A stretch of DNA of 6,106 bases from positions 1 through 6,106 of the forward strand of contig JAIRSR010000081.1 of the NCBI GenBank assembly GCA_031255355.1, in the 5' to 3' direction. Source of the DNA: Clostridiales bacterium. Its GTDB lineage: Bacteria > Bacillota > Clostridia > Monoglobales > Firm-18. The position numbers were made by a program, and so were the translations under genes. Positions 1-6,106 of the stretch are shown here, one piece after another (the first letter of the stretch is position 1; the number at the start of each line of letters is the position of its first letter). The notes beneath the pieces were generated by a model, which was given only the letters and a program-made list of their open reading frames with translations, made no database searches and was not told the DNA's origin.

Positions 1-1473
1 ATCGAGCATATCCTGCAAGCGGGGAAACACGCGATTGTGTTGGTGCCGGAAATTTCCCTCACCCCCCAAATGGTGGAGCGGTTCGTCGGGCGGTTCGGCG
101 ATTTCGTTTCGGTACTGCACAGCGGTATGTCCCTCGGCGAGCGGTACGACGAATGGACGCGGATCGCAAGCGGTTCCGTCAAAGTCGCCGTCGGTGCGCG
201 TTCTGCGGTGTTCGCGCCGTTTGCGCGTTTGGGCGTAATCATCATCGACGAGGAACACGAGGGGACGTACAAGTCAGAAAGTGTTCCGTACTACCACGCG
301 CGGGAAATCGCCCTCAAACGGAGTGAGAACGAGGGCGCAATGGTGGTGATGAGCAGCGCGACCCCCGCCGTGACGAGTTACTACAAGGCGGTAACCGGCG
401 GGTACCGGCTGTTTGAAATGCTAAACAGGCATAATCTTTCCGCAATGCCGCGCGTGGTAATCACCGATATGCGCACGGAACTGCAGCGCGGCAACAAAAG
501 CGTTTTCAGCGAAAGACTGCGCTGTGAGTTAGAGAAAAATATAGCGGCGGGGCAGCAAACGATTCTGTTTCACAACCGGCGCGGGTTCAACAGTTTTGTG
601 CTGTGCAGGACGTGCGGGGAAGCGTTGCTCTGCGACCATTGCAGTGTCACGCTCACCTATCACAAACATTCGGGGCGGCTCAAATGCCACTACTGCGGCT
701 TCGAGCGGCAAAACGTGACGGTATGTCCCTCCTGCGGCAGTCCGCATATACGGTTTATGGGGACGGGGACGGAAAAAATCGAGGAGGAAATTATCCGTCT
801 GTTCGGCGGCAAGCAATTTATCCGCATGGACGGCGACACGACCTCGGGAAAGAACTCCCACGAACTGATTTTGCGTAGGTTCGCGCGGGAAAATATCCCG
901 ATACTGCTTGGCACCCAAATGGTGACAAAGGGGCTGGACTTCCCCAACGTGACGCTGGTTGGCGTGATGATGGCGGACCTTTCTTTGAACACGGACGATT
1001 ACCGCGCCGCCGAACGCACGTTCAGCCAACTGACGCAAGTGTGCGGACGGGCGGGCAGGGGCGACCTTTCAGGGCGGGCGGTGGTGCAGACGTATCAGCC
1101 CGAACATTACGCCGTGCAACTTGCCAAAAGCCACGATTACACCGCGTTTTACAACCACGAAATCGCCATACGGCGCGAATTGGTGTTCCCTCCCTTTTGT
1201 GACGTTGTCGTCATTATGATGCAAGGGGAAAACGCCGCCGGAATCGTCCGTGAACTGACGCGCATCGCGGACGGTCTGCGGGGGCGGGGCGCGGCGTTGC
1301 TCGGCCCGGTCAGTGCGCCGTATGCCAAAATCAAGAACAAATACCGCTGGCGTATCATACTGAAGTGCGCGGACGCGCGTACCTTTGCGCCGCTGCTGCA
1401 TAATATAATGGTAGAATACGCCAAAAGTGAGAATCAATTGACAATCGACGTGAATCCAAATTCTATGAATTAG
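1..1473 (+). CDS. priA: Primosomal protein N' (PriA helicase), 5'-truncated by the window edge
   Basis: PriA is the 3'-to-5' superfamily 2 DNA helicase that recognises stalled or collapsed forks and reloads the replisome. The frame is open from base 1, so 490 C-terminal residues are visible; family members are usually about 730-800 residues, so the N-terminal DNA-binding region and the Walker A motif lie just outside. Numbering visible residues from base 1: helicase motif Ia (LVPEISLTPQM) at about 14-24, Walker B DEEH at 83-86, motif III SSATP at 118-122, motif V GTQMVTKGLDF at 304-314, and motif VI QVCGRAGRG at 346-354. Between the helicase lobes sits the PriA zinc-binding insert with all eight cysteines in four CxxC pairs (202/205, 211/214, 229/232, 242/245). 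The C-terminal domain has FPPF at 396-399 and ends with the family-typical IDVNPNSM. The gene lies upstream of def, as in Bacillus and Clostridia. No disruption is seen. Identification is essentially certain. Confidence 0.97.
   Translation: MEHILQAGKHAIVLVPEISLTPQMVERFVGRFGDFVSVLHSGMSLGERYDEWTRIASGSVKVAVGARSAVFAPFARLGVIIIDEEHEGTYKSESVPYYHAREIALKRSENEGAMVVMSSATPAVTSYYKAVTGGYRLFEMLNRHNLSAMPRVVITDMRTELQRGNKSVFSERLRCELEKNIAAGQQTILFHNRRGFNSFVLCRTCGEALLCDHCSVTLTYHKHSGRLKCHYCGFERQNVTVCPSCGSPHIRFMGTGTEKIEEEIIRLFGGKQFIRMDGDTTSGKNSHELILRRFARENIPILLGTQMVTKGLDFPNVTLVGVMMADLSLNTDDYRAAERTFSQLTQVCGRAGRGDLSGRAVVQTYQPEHYAVQLAKSHDYTAFYNHEIAIRRELVFPPFCDVVVIMMQGENAAGIVRELTRIADGLRGRGAALLGPVSAPYAKIKNKYRWRIILKCADARTFAPLLHNIMVEYAKSENQLTIDVNPNSMN
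1438..1466 (+). promoter_or_regulatory. Possible sigma-A promoter inside the 3' end of priA (weak)
   Basis: A perfect TTGACA -35 hexamer lies at 1438-1443. It is followed after 17 nt by TTCTAT (1461-1466), which matches the -10 consensus at only three of six positions; TATGAA at 1464-1469 matches better but leaves a 20-nt spacer. If used, transcription would start near 1473, so the def-fmt-rsmB transcript would begin almost directly with the hairpin at 1475-1512. The hexamer also encodes priA residues, and chance occurrence is quite possible. This is an inference from spacing only. Confidence 0.2.
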
Positions 1474-1474
1474 G

Positions 1475-1512
1475 CCTGTCCTAACCCCCTCGCGCGGGGG
1501 GGTTAGGACAGG
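1475..1512. repeat. Perfect 15-bp inverted repeat (strong hairpin) between priA and def
   Basis: The arm at 1475-1489 (CCTGTCCTAACCCCC) is the exact reverse complement of 1498-1512. Inside it, T1490-G1497 and C1491-G1496 can also pair, giving a 17-bp stem with a GCGC tetraloop. It begins one base after the priA stop codon and ends 38 nt before the def start. Neither strand has a run of T after the stem (plus strand continues TGACATTACTT; minus strand continues CCTAATTCAT), so it is not a standard intrinsic terminator. Options are an mRNA-stabilising or processing hairpin, a weak or factor-assisted terminator for priA, or a copy of a dispersed palindromic repeat. The sequence of one copy cannot decide between these. 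Confidence 0.85.
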
Positions 1513-1536
1513 TGACATTACTTAACACTATTTAAT

Positions 1537-1542
1537 GGAGGG
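1537..1542 (+). promoter_or_regulatory. Shine-Dalgarno site of def
   Basis: GGAGGG ends 8 nt before the ATG at 1551. It lies in an AT-rich stretch (TATTTAATGGAGGG) downstream of the hairpin. It is a near-perfect ribosome binding site and fixes the def start. Confidence 0.85.
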
Positions 1543-1550
1543 AAAGGTGC

Positions 1551-2015
1551 ATGGCAATCAGGCGCATTATCAAAATAGGGGACGAAACGCTCAGCAAAAA
1601 GTGCCGCCCGGTCACGGACTTTAACGCGCGGCTTGCGACGCTGTTGGACGACATGGCGGAAACGCTCCACGAAGCCAACGGCGTAGGGCTTGCCGCGCCG
1701 CAAGTGGGAATCTTAAAGCGGGCGGTGGTGATTGACGTGGGCGAGGGGATCATCGAACTGATAAATCCGAAGATTGTTTCCTCCTCGGAGGAAACTACCA
1801 ATGACTATGAGGGCTGTTTGAGCGTACCTGAAAAATGGGGGTATGTAGAGCGTCCGCAAACCGTCACGGTAAAAGCGGAGGACAGAAGCGGCAACCCCTT
1901 TGAACTGACGGGGGAGGGGCTTCTCGCACGGGCGATTTGCCACGAACTCGACCATTTGGACGGCCATTTGTTTACCGAAAAGGTATCGGAATATGTGGAT
2001 TTATCCGAAACATGA
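1551..2015 (+). CDS. def: Peptide deformylase
   Basis: This metalloenzyme removes the formyl group from the N-terminal formyl-methionine of nascent proteins as they leave the ribosome, releasing formate. All three family motifs are present in the 154-residue product: motif 1 GVGLAAPQVG at 44-53, motif 2 EGCLSVP at 87-93, and motif 3 HELDH at 131-135. The metal ligands are therefore Cys89, His131 and His135, and the catalytic base is Glu132. The length and compact form fit a normal bacterial type 1 enzyme. The ATG start is supported by GGAGGG 8 nt upstream and by the N-terminal IRRIIKIGDETLSKK, which resembles the start of other deformylases. It is separated from priA by 77 nt with a hairpin, and from fmt by 18 nt, so def and fmt are almost surely co-transcribed. 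The two enzymes act at opposite ends of the formyl-methionine cycle. Confidence 0.97.
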   Translation: MAIRRIIKIGDETLSKKCRPVTDFNARLATLLDDMAETLHEANGVGLAAPQVGILKRAVVIDVGEGIIELINPKIVSSSEETTNDYEGCLSVPEKWGYVERPQTVTVKAEDRSGNPFELTGEGLLARAICHELDHLDGHLFTEKVSEYVDLSET

Positions 2016-2019
2016 TTGC

Positions 2020-2029
2020 GGGGGAAGAG
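2020..2029 (+). promoter_or_regulatory. Ribosome binding region deciding the fmt start
   Basis: The purine-rich GGGGGAAGAG lies between the def stop and the ATG at 2034, with its G-run about 9 nt from that ATG. An in-frame TTG at 2016 lies directly after the def stop but has no purine-rich site before it, and would place six extra residues ahead of the conserved MRVLFMGTP start. The ATG at 2034 is therefore preferred. Confidence 0.7.
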
Positions 2030-2033
2030 CGAA

Positions 2034-2957
2034 ATGAGGGTACTGTTTATGGGAACGCCCGACATTGCCGCAGGCTGTTTGGACGCGCTGGCGGAGGCGC
2101 ATGACGTGTGCTGTGCCGTGACACGCGCGGACAAGCCCAAGGGACGCGGCGGCGCGGTGGCGTGTTCCGCTGTAAAGGAAGCGGCGGCGCGGCGCGGGAT
2201 CGACGTGGTACAGCCGGCAACGCTAAAAGACGGAAAATTTCTTGAAACGCTGGAACGGTACGCGCCGGACGCGGTGGCCGTCGTCGCTTACGGATTGATT
2301 TTGCCGCGCTATGTGCTGCGGTACCCGAAATACGGCTGTATCAACGTTCACGCGTCCCTGTTGCCAAAATACCGGGGCGCGGCGCCGATTCAGTGGTGCG
2401 TCGCCGCAGGGGAGCGCGTCGGCGGCGTGACTACTATGCTGATGGACGAGGGGCTGGACACAGGCGATATGCTGTTAAAGGAGCAAGTGGAAATCCCGCC
2501 CGATATGACGGCGGGGGAACTGCACGATAGGTATTGCGAAATCAGTCGGAGGCTGCTCCCGGAAACTTTGGACGGCGTGGAACACAATACGATTGTCCCG
2601 CAACCGCAAAATCACGCGCTGCACACCTACGCGCCCATGCTGACGAAAGAGAACACGAAAATCAATTGGAACGATACGCCGCGCGGGATCGTCAACTTTG
2701 TCCGCGCGATGAACCCTGTTCCCGGGGCGCATACCGCGCTGAACGGCAAGAAACTTAAAATTTTCACCTGCCGCGCAGCGGATGCGCAAACAATTGATAC
2801 GCCCGGGACGGTAATCGGAGGAAAAGACGGCCTTACCGTCGCTTGCGGCGGCGGCGCGGTCACGGTTACGGAGTTGCAAATCGAAGGGAAAAAGCGCATG
2901 GACGCGGCGGCGTTTTTGCGGGGCTTTCCCATAACGGACGGTACTATATTAGAGTAG
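2034..2957 (+). CDS. fmt: Methionyl-tRNA formyltransferase
   Basis: Fmt transfers the formyl group of 10-formyl-tetrahydrofolate to the amino group of initiator Met-tRNA, making the fMet-tRNA used to start translation. From the chosen ATG the product is 307 residues, close to the usual 310-315. The N-terminal catalytic domain starts with MRVLFMGTPDIAAG and carries the folate-binding signature SLLPKYRGAAPI at 108-119. The catalytic triad is visible as Asn104, His106 (INVHAS) and Asp142 (EGLDTGDM), with the same spacing as Asn106/His108/Asp144 of the E. coli enzyme. The C-terminal tRNA-binding domain begins after about residue 200 (TYAPMLTKENTKINW) and ends with FLRGFPITDGTILE. The gene follows def by 18 nt and precedes rsmB by 15 nt. 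An alternative TTG start at 2016 would add six residues and is less likely. Confidence 0.97.
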   Translation: MRVLFMGTPDIAAGCLDALAEAHDVCCAVTRADKPKGRGGAVACSAVKEAAARRGIDVVQPATLKDGKFLETLERYAPDAVAVVAYGLILPRYVLRYPKYGCINVHASLLPKYRGAAPIQWCVAAGERVGGVTTMLMDEGLDTGDMLLKEQVEIPPDMTAGELHDRYCEISRRLLPETLDGVEHNTIVPQPQNHALHTYAPMLTKENTKINWNDTPRGIVNFVRAMNPVPGAHTALNGKKLKIFTCRAADAQTIDTPGTVIGGKDGLTVACGGGAVTVTELQIEGKKRMDAAAFLRGFPITDGTILE

Positions 2958-2960
2958 AGG
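2956..2960 (+). promoter_or_regulatory. Shine-Dalgarno site of rsmB, overlapping the fmt stop codon
   Basis: AGAGG overlaps the TAG stop of fmt (2955-2957) and lies 12 nt before the GTG at 2973, a slightly long spacing. The overlap suggests that ribosomes ending fmt help start rsmB. Confidence 0.5.
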
Positions 2961-2972
2961 AAGTGCGGGGTT

Positions 2973-4223
2973 GTGAGCGGCGCGAGAGAAACGGCGTTAA
3001 AGGCGCTTTATGAAGTGGAAAAAAACGGCGCGTACAGTGACAAGGCGTTGAAAAACGCGCTTCGCGGGGGCGCGTTGGCTCCCACCGACCGGGCATTCGC
3101 CGCAGAGTTGACTTACGGCGTAGTCCGTCATAAATCGCGCCTTGATTTTATCATACGGAATTATTCCGACCAACGGCTGAAAAAACTTTCGGTATGGATT
3201 CTCAACATCCTGCGCATGGGCGTTTATCAGATGATTTTCCTTGATAAAATCCCGCATAGCGCGGCGGTGAATGAGGGCGTGAATCTGGCGAAGCGGTACG
3301 GGCATGAAGCGTCCGCGCGGTTTGTCAACGCGGTATTGCGGGCGGTATCGCGGGGCGGCGATGTGAAATGTCCCTCGCTGAACATCTACTATTCTCACCC
3401 CGATTGGCTTGTGGATTTGATTGACGCGCAATACCCGTTGGAGTGCAAAAAAATCCTGGCGGCGAACAACGAAATCCCCGCCGTAACGGTGCGCGTCAAC
3501 ACGCTGAAAACCACAAGCGGCGCGTTATGTGACGCGCTCACCAAAAAGGGGATCGAGGTAACACCGCGCGGCGAACTGCTGGAAATCGCAAAGTTCGGGG
3601 ACATTGCCGCGTTAGAGGAGTACAAAAACGGACTGTTCACGCCGCAGGACAAAGGGGCGTATCTGGCGGCGGCGGCGGTTGACCCCCGCCCGGGCGAGTT
3701 GATTCTGGACGTATGCGCCGCGCCGGGCGGTAAGGCGACGCAAATCGCGGAAATGAGCGGGGACAAGGCGAAAATCCTCGCGTTTGACCTGCACGCGCAT
3801 AAAATCGACTTAATCAACAAAAACGCACGGCGACTGGGCATAAACGGCATTACGGCAATCTGCCGCGACGCGGCGCAACCCGACCCGCAGTATATCGCCG
3901 CCGCCGACAAGGTGCTTGCCGACGTGCCGTGCAGCGGCCTTGGCGTAATCCGCAAAAAGCCCGATATTAAATGGCGAAAAACCCCCGGCGACCTCAAGGA
4001 AATCATCGCCCTGCAAAGCGCGGTGCTCGATTCCTCCGCGCGGTACCTAAAGCCGGGCGGGATTTTGGTTTATGCCACCTGCACGATCAACAAGGACGAA
4101 AACGGCGGTGTTGTGGAACGGTTCCTGCAAACGGCGCGGTTTGAGAAGTTAAAGGAAACGCAATTGCTTCCCCACACCGACGGCTGTGACGGATTTTACA
4201 TATGCAAGTTACGAAAGAAATAA
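2973..4223 (+). CDS. rsmB: 16S rRNA (cytosine(967)-C(5))-methyltransferase
   Basis: This SAM-dependent enzyme of the RsmB/Sun (YloM) family methylates C5 of C967 (E. coli numbering) in 16S rRNA. The product has 416 residues, somewhat shorter than the usual 430-450. Residues 1 to about 130 form the NusB-like RNA-binding domain (ARETALKALYEVEKNGAYSD, then KIPHSAAVNEGVNLAKRYG and ARFVNAVLRAV). The methyltransferase domain follows: LFTPQDKGAYLAA at 221-233, SAM-binding motif LDVCAAPGGKATQ at 245-257, DVPCSGLG at 317-324 and YATCT at 367-371. Both cysteines typical of RNA m5C methyltransferases are present: Cys370, the expected nucleophile, and Cys320, expected to aid product release. The NusB-like domain separates it from RsmF-type relatives. 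The GTG start gives the conserved N-terminus and has a purine-rich site near the fmt stop. The gene closes the def-fmt-rsmB unit; its stop is 8 nt from the stop of convergent pflA. Confidence 0.95.
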   Translation: MSGARETALKALYEVEKNGAYSDKALKNALRGGALAPTDRAFAAELTYGVVRHKSRLDFIIRNYSDQRLKKLSVWILNILRMGVYQMIFLDKIPHSAAVNEGVNLAKRYGHEASARFVNAVLRAVSRGGDVKCPSLNIYYSHPDWLVDLIDAQYPLECKKILAANNEIPAVTVRVNTLKTTSGALCDALTKKGIEVTPRGELLEIAKFGDIAALEEYKNGLFTPQDKGAYLAAAAVDPRPGELILDVCAAPGGKATQIAEMSGDKAKILAFDLHAHKIDLINKNARRLGINGITAICRDAAQPDPQYIAAADKVLADVPCSGLGVIRKKPDIKWRKTPGDLKEIIALQSAVLDSSARYLKPGGILVYATCTINKDENGGVVERFLQTARFEKLKETQLLPHTDGCDGFYICKLRKK

Positions 4224-4231
4224 CCTCTGAT

Positions 4232-4921
4232 TCAAACTTCAATTGCGTTGTACAGCGTTTTCAAACGCGCTTCCGACGGCTCATCTACACCGTCCAACGT
4301 GTAACGCAAGCCCATGCGCTTCCACTTTTCCGCCCCCGCCGTATGGTAGGGAAGCAGTTCGATTTTTTGCGTGTTCGCCCCTTGTACCAACCGCGCCAAC
4401 GCCGCCATATCCTCCTCTGTATCGTTCAGACCCGGTACAATCACCTGCCGAATCCAAAGCGGCTTGCTTATCGCCTTGCAGAAATCCAAAAATTCCAAAA
4501 ACGGCTCCATAGCGGCTCCTGTAAGCCGTCGGTATTTTGCGGGGTCGGTATGCTTCACGTCAAGAATGATAAGATTCGCAAGCGTTACCGCGTCCTTGCG
4601 CAAAACAGAACCTCCTGTGTCTATGGCGGTATGGATTCCGTCGGCGGCGCAAAGTTTGATGATTTCACAGCAAAAATCACCCTGTGCCAACGGCTCCCCG
4701 CCCGACAGCGTAAGCCCGCCGCCGTTTTTGAAATACGGCTTGAACCGCTTCACCTTTTCGGCAACCTGCCGCGCGGAATATTCCGTGCCCGCCGCCGCGT
4801 CCCAGGTATCGGGGTTGTGGCAATAGGCGCAACGCAAAGGACAGCCCTGTAAAAACACGACTGTCCGCAAGCCGGGGCCGTCCAACGCGCCGAGGGTTTC
4901 TATCGAATGGATCCGTCCCAT
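4232..4921 (-). CDS. pflA: Pyruvate formate-lyase activating enzyme (radical SAM)
   Basis: PflA uses a [4Fe-4S] cluster and S-adenosylmethionine to abstract a hydrogen from a glycine of PflB, creating the stable glycyl radical that makes PflB active in anaerobic cells. The 229-residue product has the radical-SAM motif GCPLRCAYCHNPDTW with cluster ligands Cys27, Cys31 and Cys34 (CxxxCxxC). It also has the N-terminal SIETLGALDGPGLRTVVFLQ typical of PFL activases, GGGLTLSGGEPL (67-78) for SAM binding, DVKH at 121-124, WIRQVIVPGLND at 156-167 and LLPYH at 189-193. No extra ferredoxin-like cysteine cluster is inserted, which separates it from activases of many other glycyl radical enzymes. E. coli PflA is 246 residues. 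The ATG lies 7 nt after the pflB stop, so the two genes are surely co-transcribed. It converges on rsmB. Confidence 0.96.
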   Translation of the reverse strand: MGRIHSIETLGALDGPGLRTVVFLQGCPLRCAYCHNPDTWDAAAGTEYSARQVAEKVKRFKPYFKNGGGLTLSGGEPLAQGDFCCEIIKLCAADGIHTAIDTGGSVLRKDAVTLANLIILDVKHTDPAKYRRLTGAAMEPFLEFLDFCKAISKPLWIRQVIVPGLNDTEEDMAALARLVQGANTQKIELLPYHTAGAEKWKRMGLRYTLDGVDEPSEARLKTLYNAIEV

Positions 4922-4928
4922 ACGCGGG

Positions 4929-6106
4929 TTATATCCTGCTGTGGAACGTTCTGCTAAGAACCTCCCGCTGTTGTTCCTTGCCGAGTGCGGTAAAGTTCAC
5001 CGCGTAGCCCGAAACGCGTATGGTAAGATTTGGATAGCGTTCCGGGTGTTCCATAGCGTCAAGCAGTGTGTCGCGGTTGAGTACGTTGACGTTTAAGTGG
5101 TGCGCGTTTTGGGCAAAATAGCCGTCGATCATGCTCACCACGTTGCAAATACGCTCCCGCGCGGTTGTGCCCAGCGTCGGCGGCGTTACGGTAAAGGTGC
5201 AGGATACACCGTCGCGGCAACAATCGTAAGGGATTTTCGCTACGGAGTTAAGGGACGCCAACGCGCCCTCGCAATCCCTGCCGTGCATGGGGTTCGCCCC
5301 GGGCGCGAACGGTTCCCCTTTTTTGCGTCCGTCCGGCGTTGCGCCCGTCTTTTTGCCGTACACCACGTTTGACGTAATGGTCAGTACGGAAAGGGTATGC
5401 ACCGCGCCGCGATACGTTTGGGTCTTGCGCAATTCGCTGATGAAATACTCACTCAACCACACCGCGATTTCGTCCGCGCGGTCGTCGTCGTTGCCGTATT
5501 TTGGAAAGTCGCCCTCCACCGTGAAATCCGTAATCAACCCACGCGCGTCGCGAATCGGCGTGACTTTCGCGTACTTGATCGCGCTGAGGGAATCGGCGGC
5601 GACGGAAAGCCCCGCCATGCCGAACGACATAAACCGCTCCACATCAGTATCATGCAACGCCATTTGGAGTTTTTCATACGCGTATTTATCGTGCATAAAA
5701 TGAATCACATTCATGGTGTTGACATACAGACGGCAAACCCAAGCGCAGTATTTCTTGAACCGCGCGACTACGTCCTCATAATCCAAAACGCCGTCCCCCG
5801 CCGCGCCGAACTCGGGCGATACGCGCTCCCCTGTGGTTTCATCGCGCCCGCCGTTGAGCGAAATCAACAGCGTTTTCGCGAGGTTGCAGCGCGCGCCGAA
5901 ATACTGCATCTGCTTGCCTATCGCCGCCGCCGAAACACAGCAGGCAATGGCGTAGTCGTCGCCGTAAACCGGGCGCATGAGTTCATCGTTTTCGTATTGA
6001 ATGGAATCTGTTTCCACCGACACGCGGGCGCAGTACTCCTTAAACGGCGCGGGAAGCCTGTCCGACCATAAAACGGTGAGGTTCGGCTCCGGCGCGGGCC
6101 CCAGCG
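4929..6106 (-). CDS. pflB: Formate acetyltransferase (pyruvate formate-lyase), N-terminus beyond the window
   Basis: PflB converts pyruvate and CoA to acetyl-CoA and formate, a main step of anaerobic sugar fermentation. The reading frame stays open to the window edge. The 391 complete codons visible are roughly the C-terminal half of an approximately 750-residue protein, and the 5' end and promoter are missing. Counting from the codon at 6104-6102, the first residues [14 protein letters not shown] match the family. The paired active-site cysteines are at visible residues 55-56 (AIACCVS, bases 5937-5942), followed by [10 protein letters not shown]. The glycyl radical loop RVSGYAV has its glycine at visible residue 366 (codon 5009-5007). 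The Cys-Cys pair sets true PFL apart from related glycyl radical enzymes, which carry a single cysteine. [37 protein letters not shown] and [10 protein letters not shown] are further strong PFL signatures. No disruption is seen. pflA follows as its dedicated activase. Confidence 0.97.
   Translation of the reverse strand, partial: LGPAPEPNLTVLWSDRLPAPFKEYCARVSVETDSIQYENDELMRPVYGDDYAIACCVSAAAIGKQMQYFGARCNLAKTLLISLNGGRDETTGERVSPEFGAAGDGVLDYEDVVARFKKYCAWVCRLYVNTMNVIHFMHDKYAYEKLQMALHDTDVERFMSFGMAGLSVAADSLSAIKYAKVTPIRDARGLITDFTVEGDFPKYGNDDDRADEIAVWLSEYFISELRKTQTYRGAVHTLSVLTITSNVVYGKKTGATPDGRKKGEPFAPGANPMHGRDCEGALASLNSVAKIPYDCCRDGVSCTFTVTPPTLGTTARERICNVVSMIDGYFAQNAHHLNVNVLNRDTLLDAMEHPERYPNLTIRVSGYAVNFTALGKEQQREVLSRTFHSRI
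4934..4939 (-). promoter_or_regulatory. Weak Shine-Dalgarno site of pflA inside the pflB 3' end
   Basis: On the minus strand GCAGGA lies within the last codons of pflB, 12 nt before the pflA ATG. The 7-nt intergenic spacer (CCCGCGT) has no purine-rich site of its own. pflA is therefore likely to be started by ribosomes finishing pflB, which would keep the activase at a lower level than its abundant substrate enzyme. The latter point is an inference. Confidence 0.4.

Noticed and set aside
529..1038. 169-codon open frame on the minus strand, opposite priA
   Set aside because: It is antisense to the zinc-binding and helicase motifs of priA. These are conserved in the plus frame, so this frame is a by-product.
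1475..1512. Classical Rho-independent terminator of priA
   Set aside because: The stem is strong, but no run of T follows on either strand, so the standard definition is not met. It is kept as a hairpin of unknown role.
1512..1536. Promoter made of GTGACA (1512-1517) and TATTTAAT (1529-1536) just before def
   Set aside because: The spacing is too short (11-13 nt), and the -10-like stretch abuts the ribosome binding site, leaving no room for it in the transcript. The AT-rich stretch is better explained as open RNA around the ribosome binding site.
2016..2033. TTG at 2016 as start of fmt
   Set aside because: It directly follows the def stop and has no purine-rich site before it. The ATG at 2034 has one and gives the conserved MRVLFMGTP start.
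3395..4006. 203-codon open frame on the minus strand, opposite rsmB
   Set aside because: It mirrors the methyltransferase domain of rsmB, is low in complexity (Ala, Ser, Arg, Pro) and has no recognisable domain.
4255..4268. Small palindrome GCGTTTTCAAACGC as terminator of rsmB
   Set aside because: It gives only a 5-bp stem with a tetraloop, has no T-run after it, and lies within the pflA coding sequence. Chance is sufficient to explain it.
4202..4852. 216-codon open frame on the plus strand, opposite pflA and overlapping the end of rsmB
   Set aside because: It is antisense to the radical-SAM activase, whose motifs are all intact. The product is rich in Arg and Pro with no domain, as expected of a shadow frame.
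5397..6071. 224-codon open frame on the plus strand, antisense to pflB
   Set aside because: It lies wholly opposite a clearly conserved pflB frame. The GC-rich codon use of pflB makes few stops on the other strand. Its product shows no recognisable motif and there is no good ribosome binding site.

Overview
The window is 6.1 kb of GC-rich, gene-dense bacterial DNA with six recognisable protein genes and no stretch over 77 bases without one. The best guess for the host is an anaerobic Gram-positive (Firmicutes/Clostridia-type) bacterium. This rests on three things: the gene order priA-def-fmt-rsmB, which is the Bacillus/Clostridium arrangement; a clostridial-looking pyruvate formate-lyase C-terminus (the compact stretch [17 protein letters not shown]); and strong purine-rich Shine-Dalgarno sites. 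The high G/C at third codon positions points away from AT-rich Clostridium itself towards a GC-rich clostridial lineage. Family or genus cannot be set from this sequence alone.

Left part, plus strand (1-4223): the 3' two-thirds of priA (replication restart helicase), then a 77-nt gap holding a long perfect hairpin, then def (peptide deformylase), fmt (Met-tRNA formyltransferase) and rsmB (16S rRNA m5C methyltransferase). def, fmt and rsmB are packed with 15-18 nt gaps, each with its own ribosome binding site, and look like one transcription unit serving translation initiation and ribosome maturation. In Bacillus-type genomes this cluster usually goes on to rlmN, prpC and prkC. Here it stops after rsmB.

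Right part, minus strand (4232-6106): pflB (the C-terminal half of pyruvate formate-lyase, cut by the window edge) followed after 7 nt by pflA (its radical-SAM activase). PflA installs the glycyl radical on PflB, and PflB then splits pyruvate plus CoA into acetyl-CoA and formate under anaerobic conditions. pflA and rsmB converge with only 8 nt between their stop codons and no clear terminator.

All catalytic residues that can be checked are intact, and no frameshift, mobile element, tRNA, rRNA or CRISPR array was seen. I found no sign of an undescribed system. The items most worth a second look are the priA/def hairpin, which lacks a U-tract, the terminator-less 8-nt convergent junction, and the replacement of the usual downstream neighbours of rsmB by a fermentation module.
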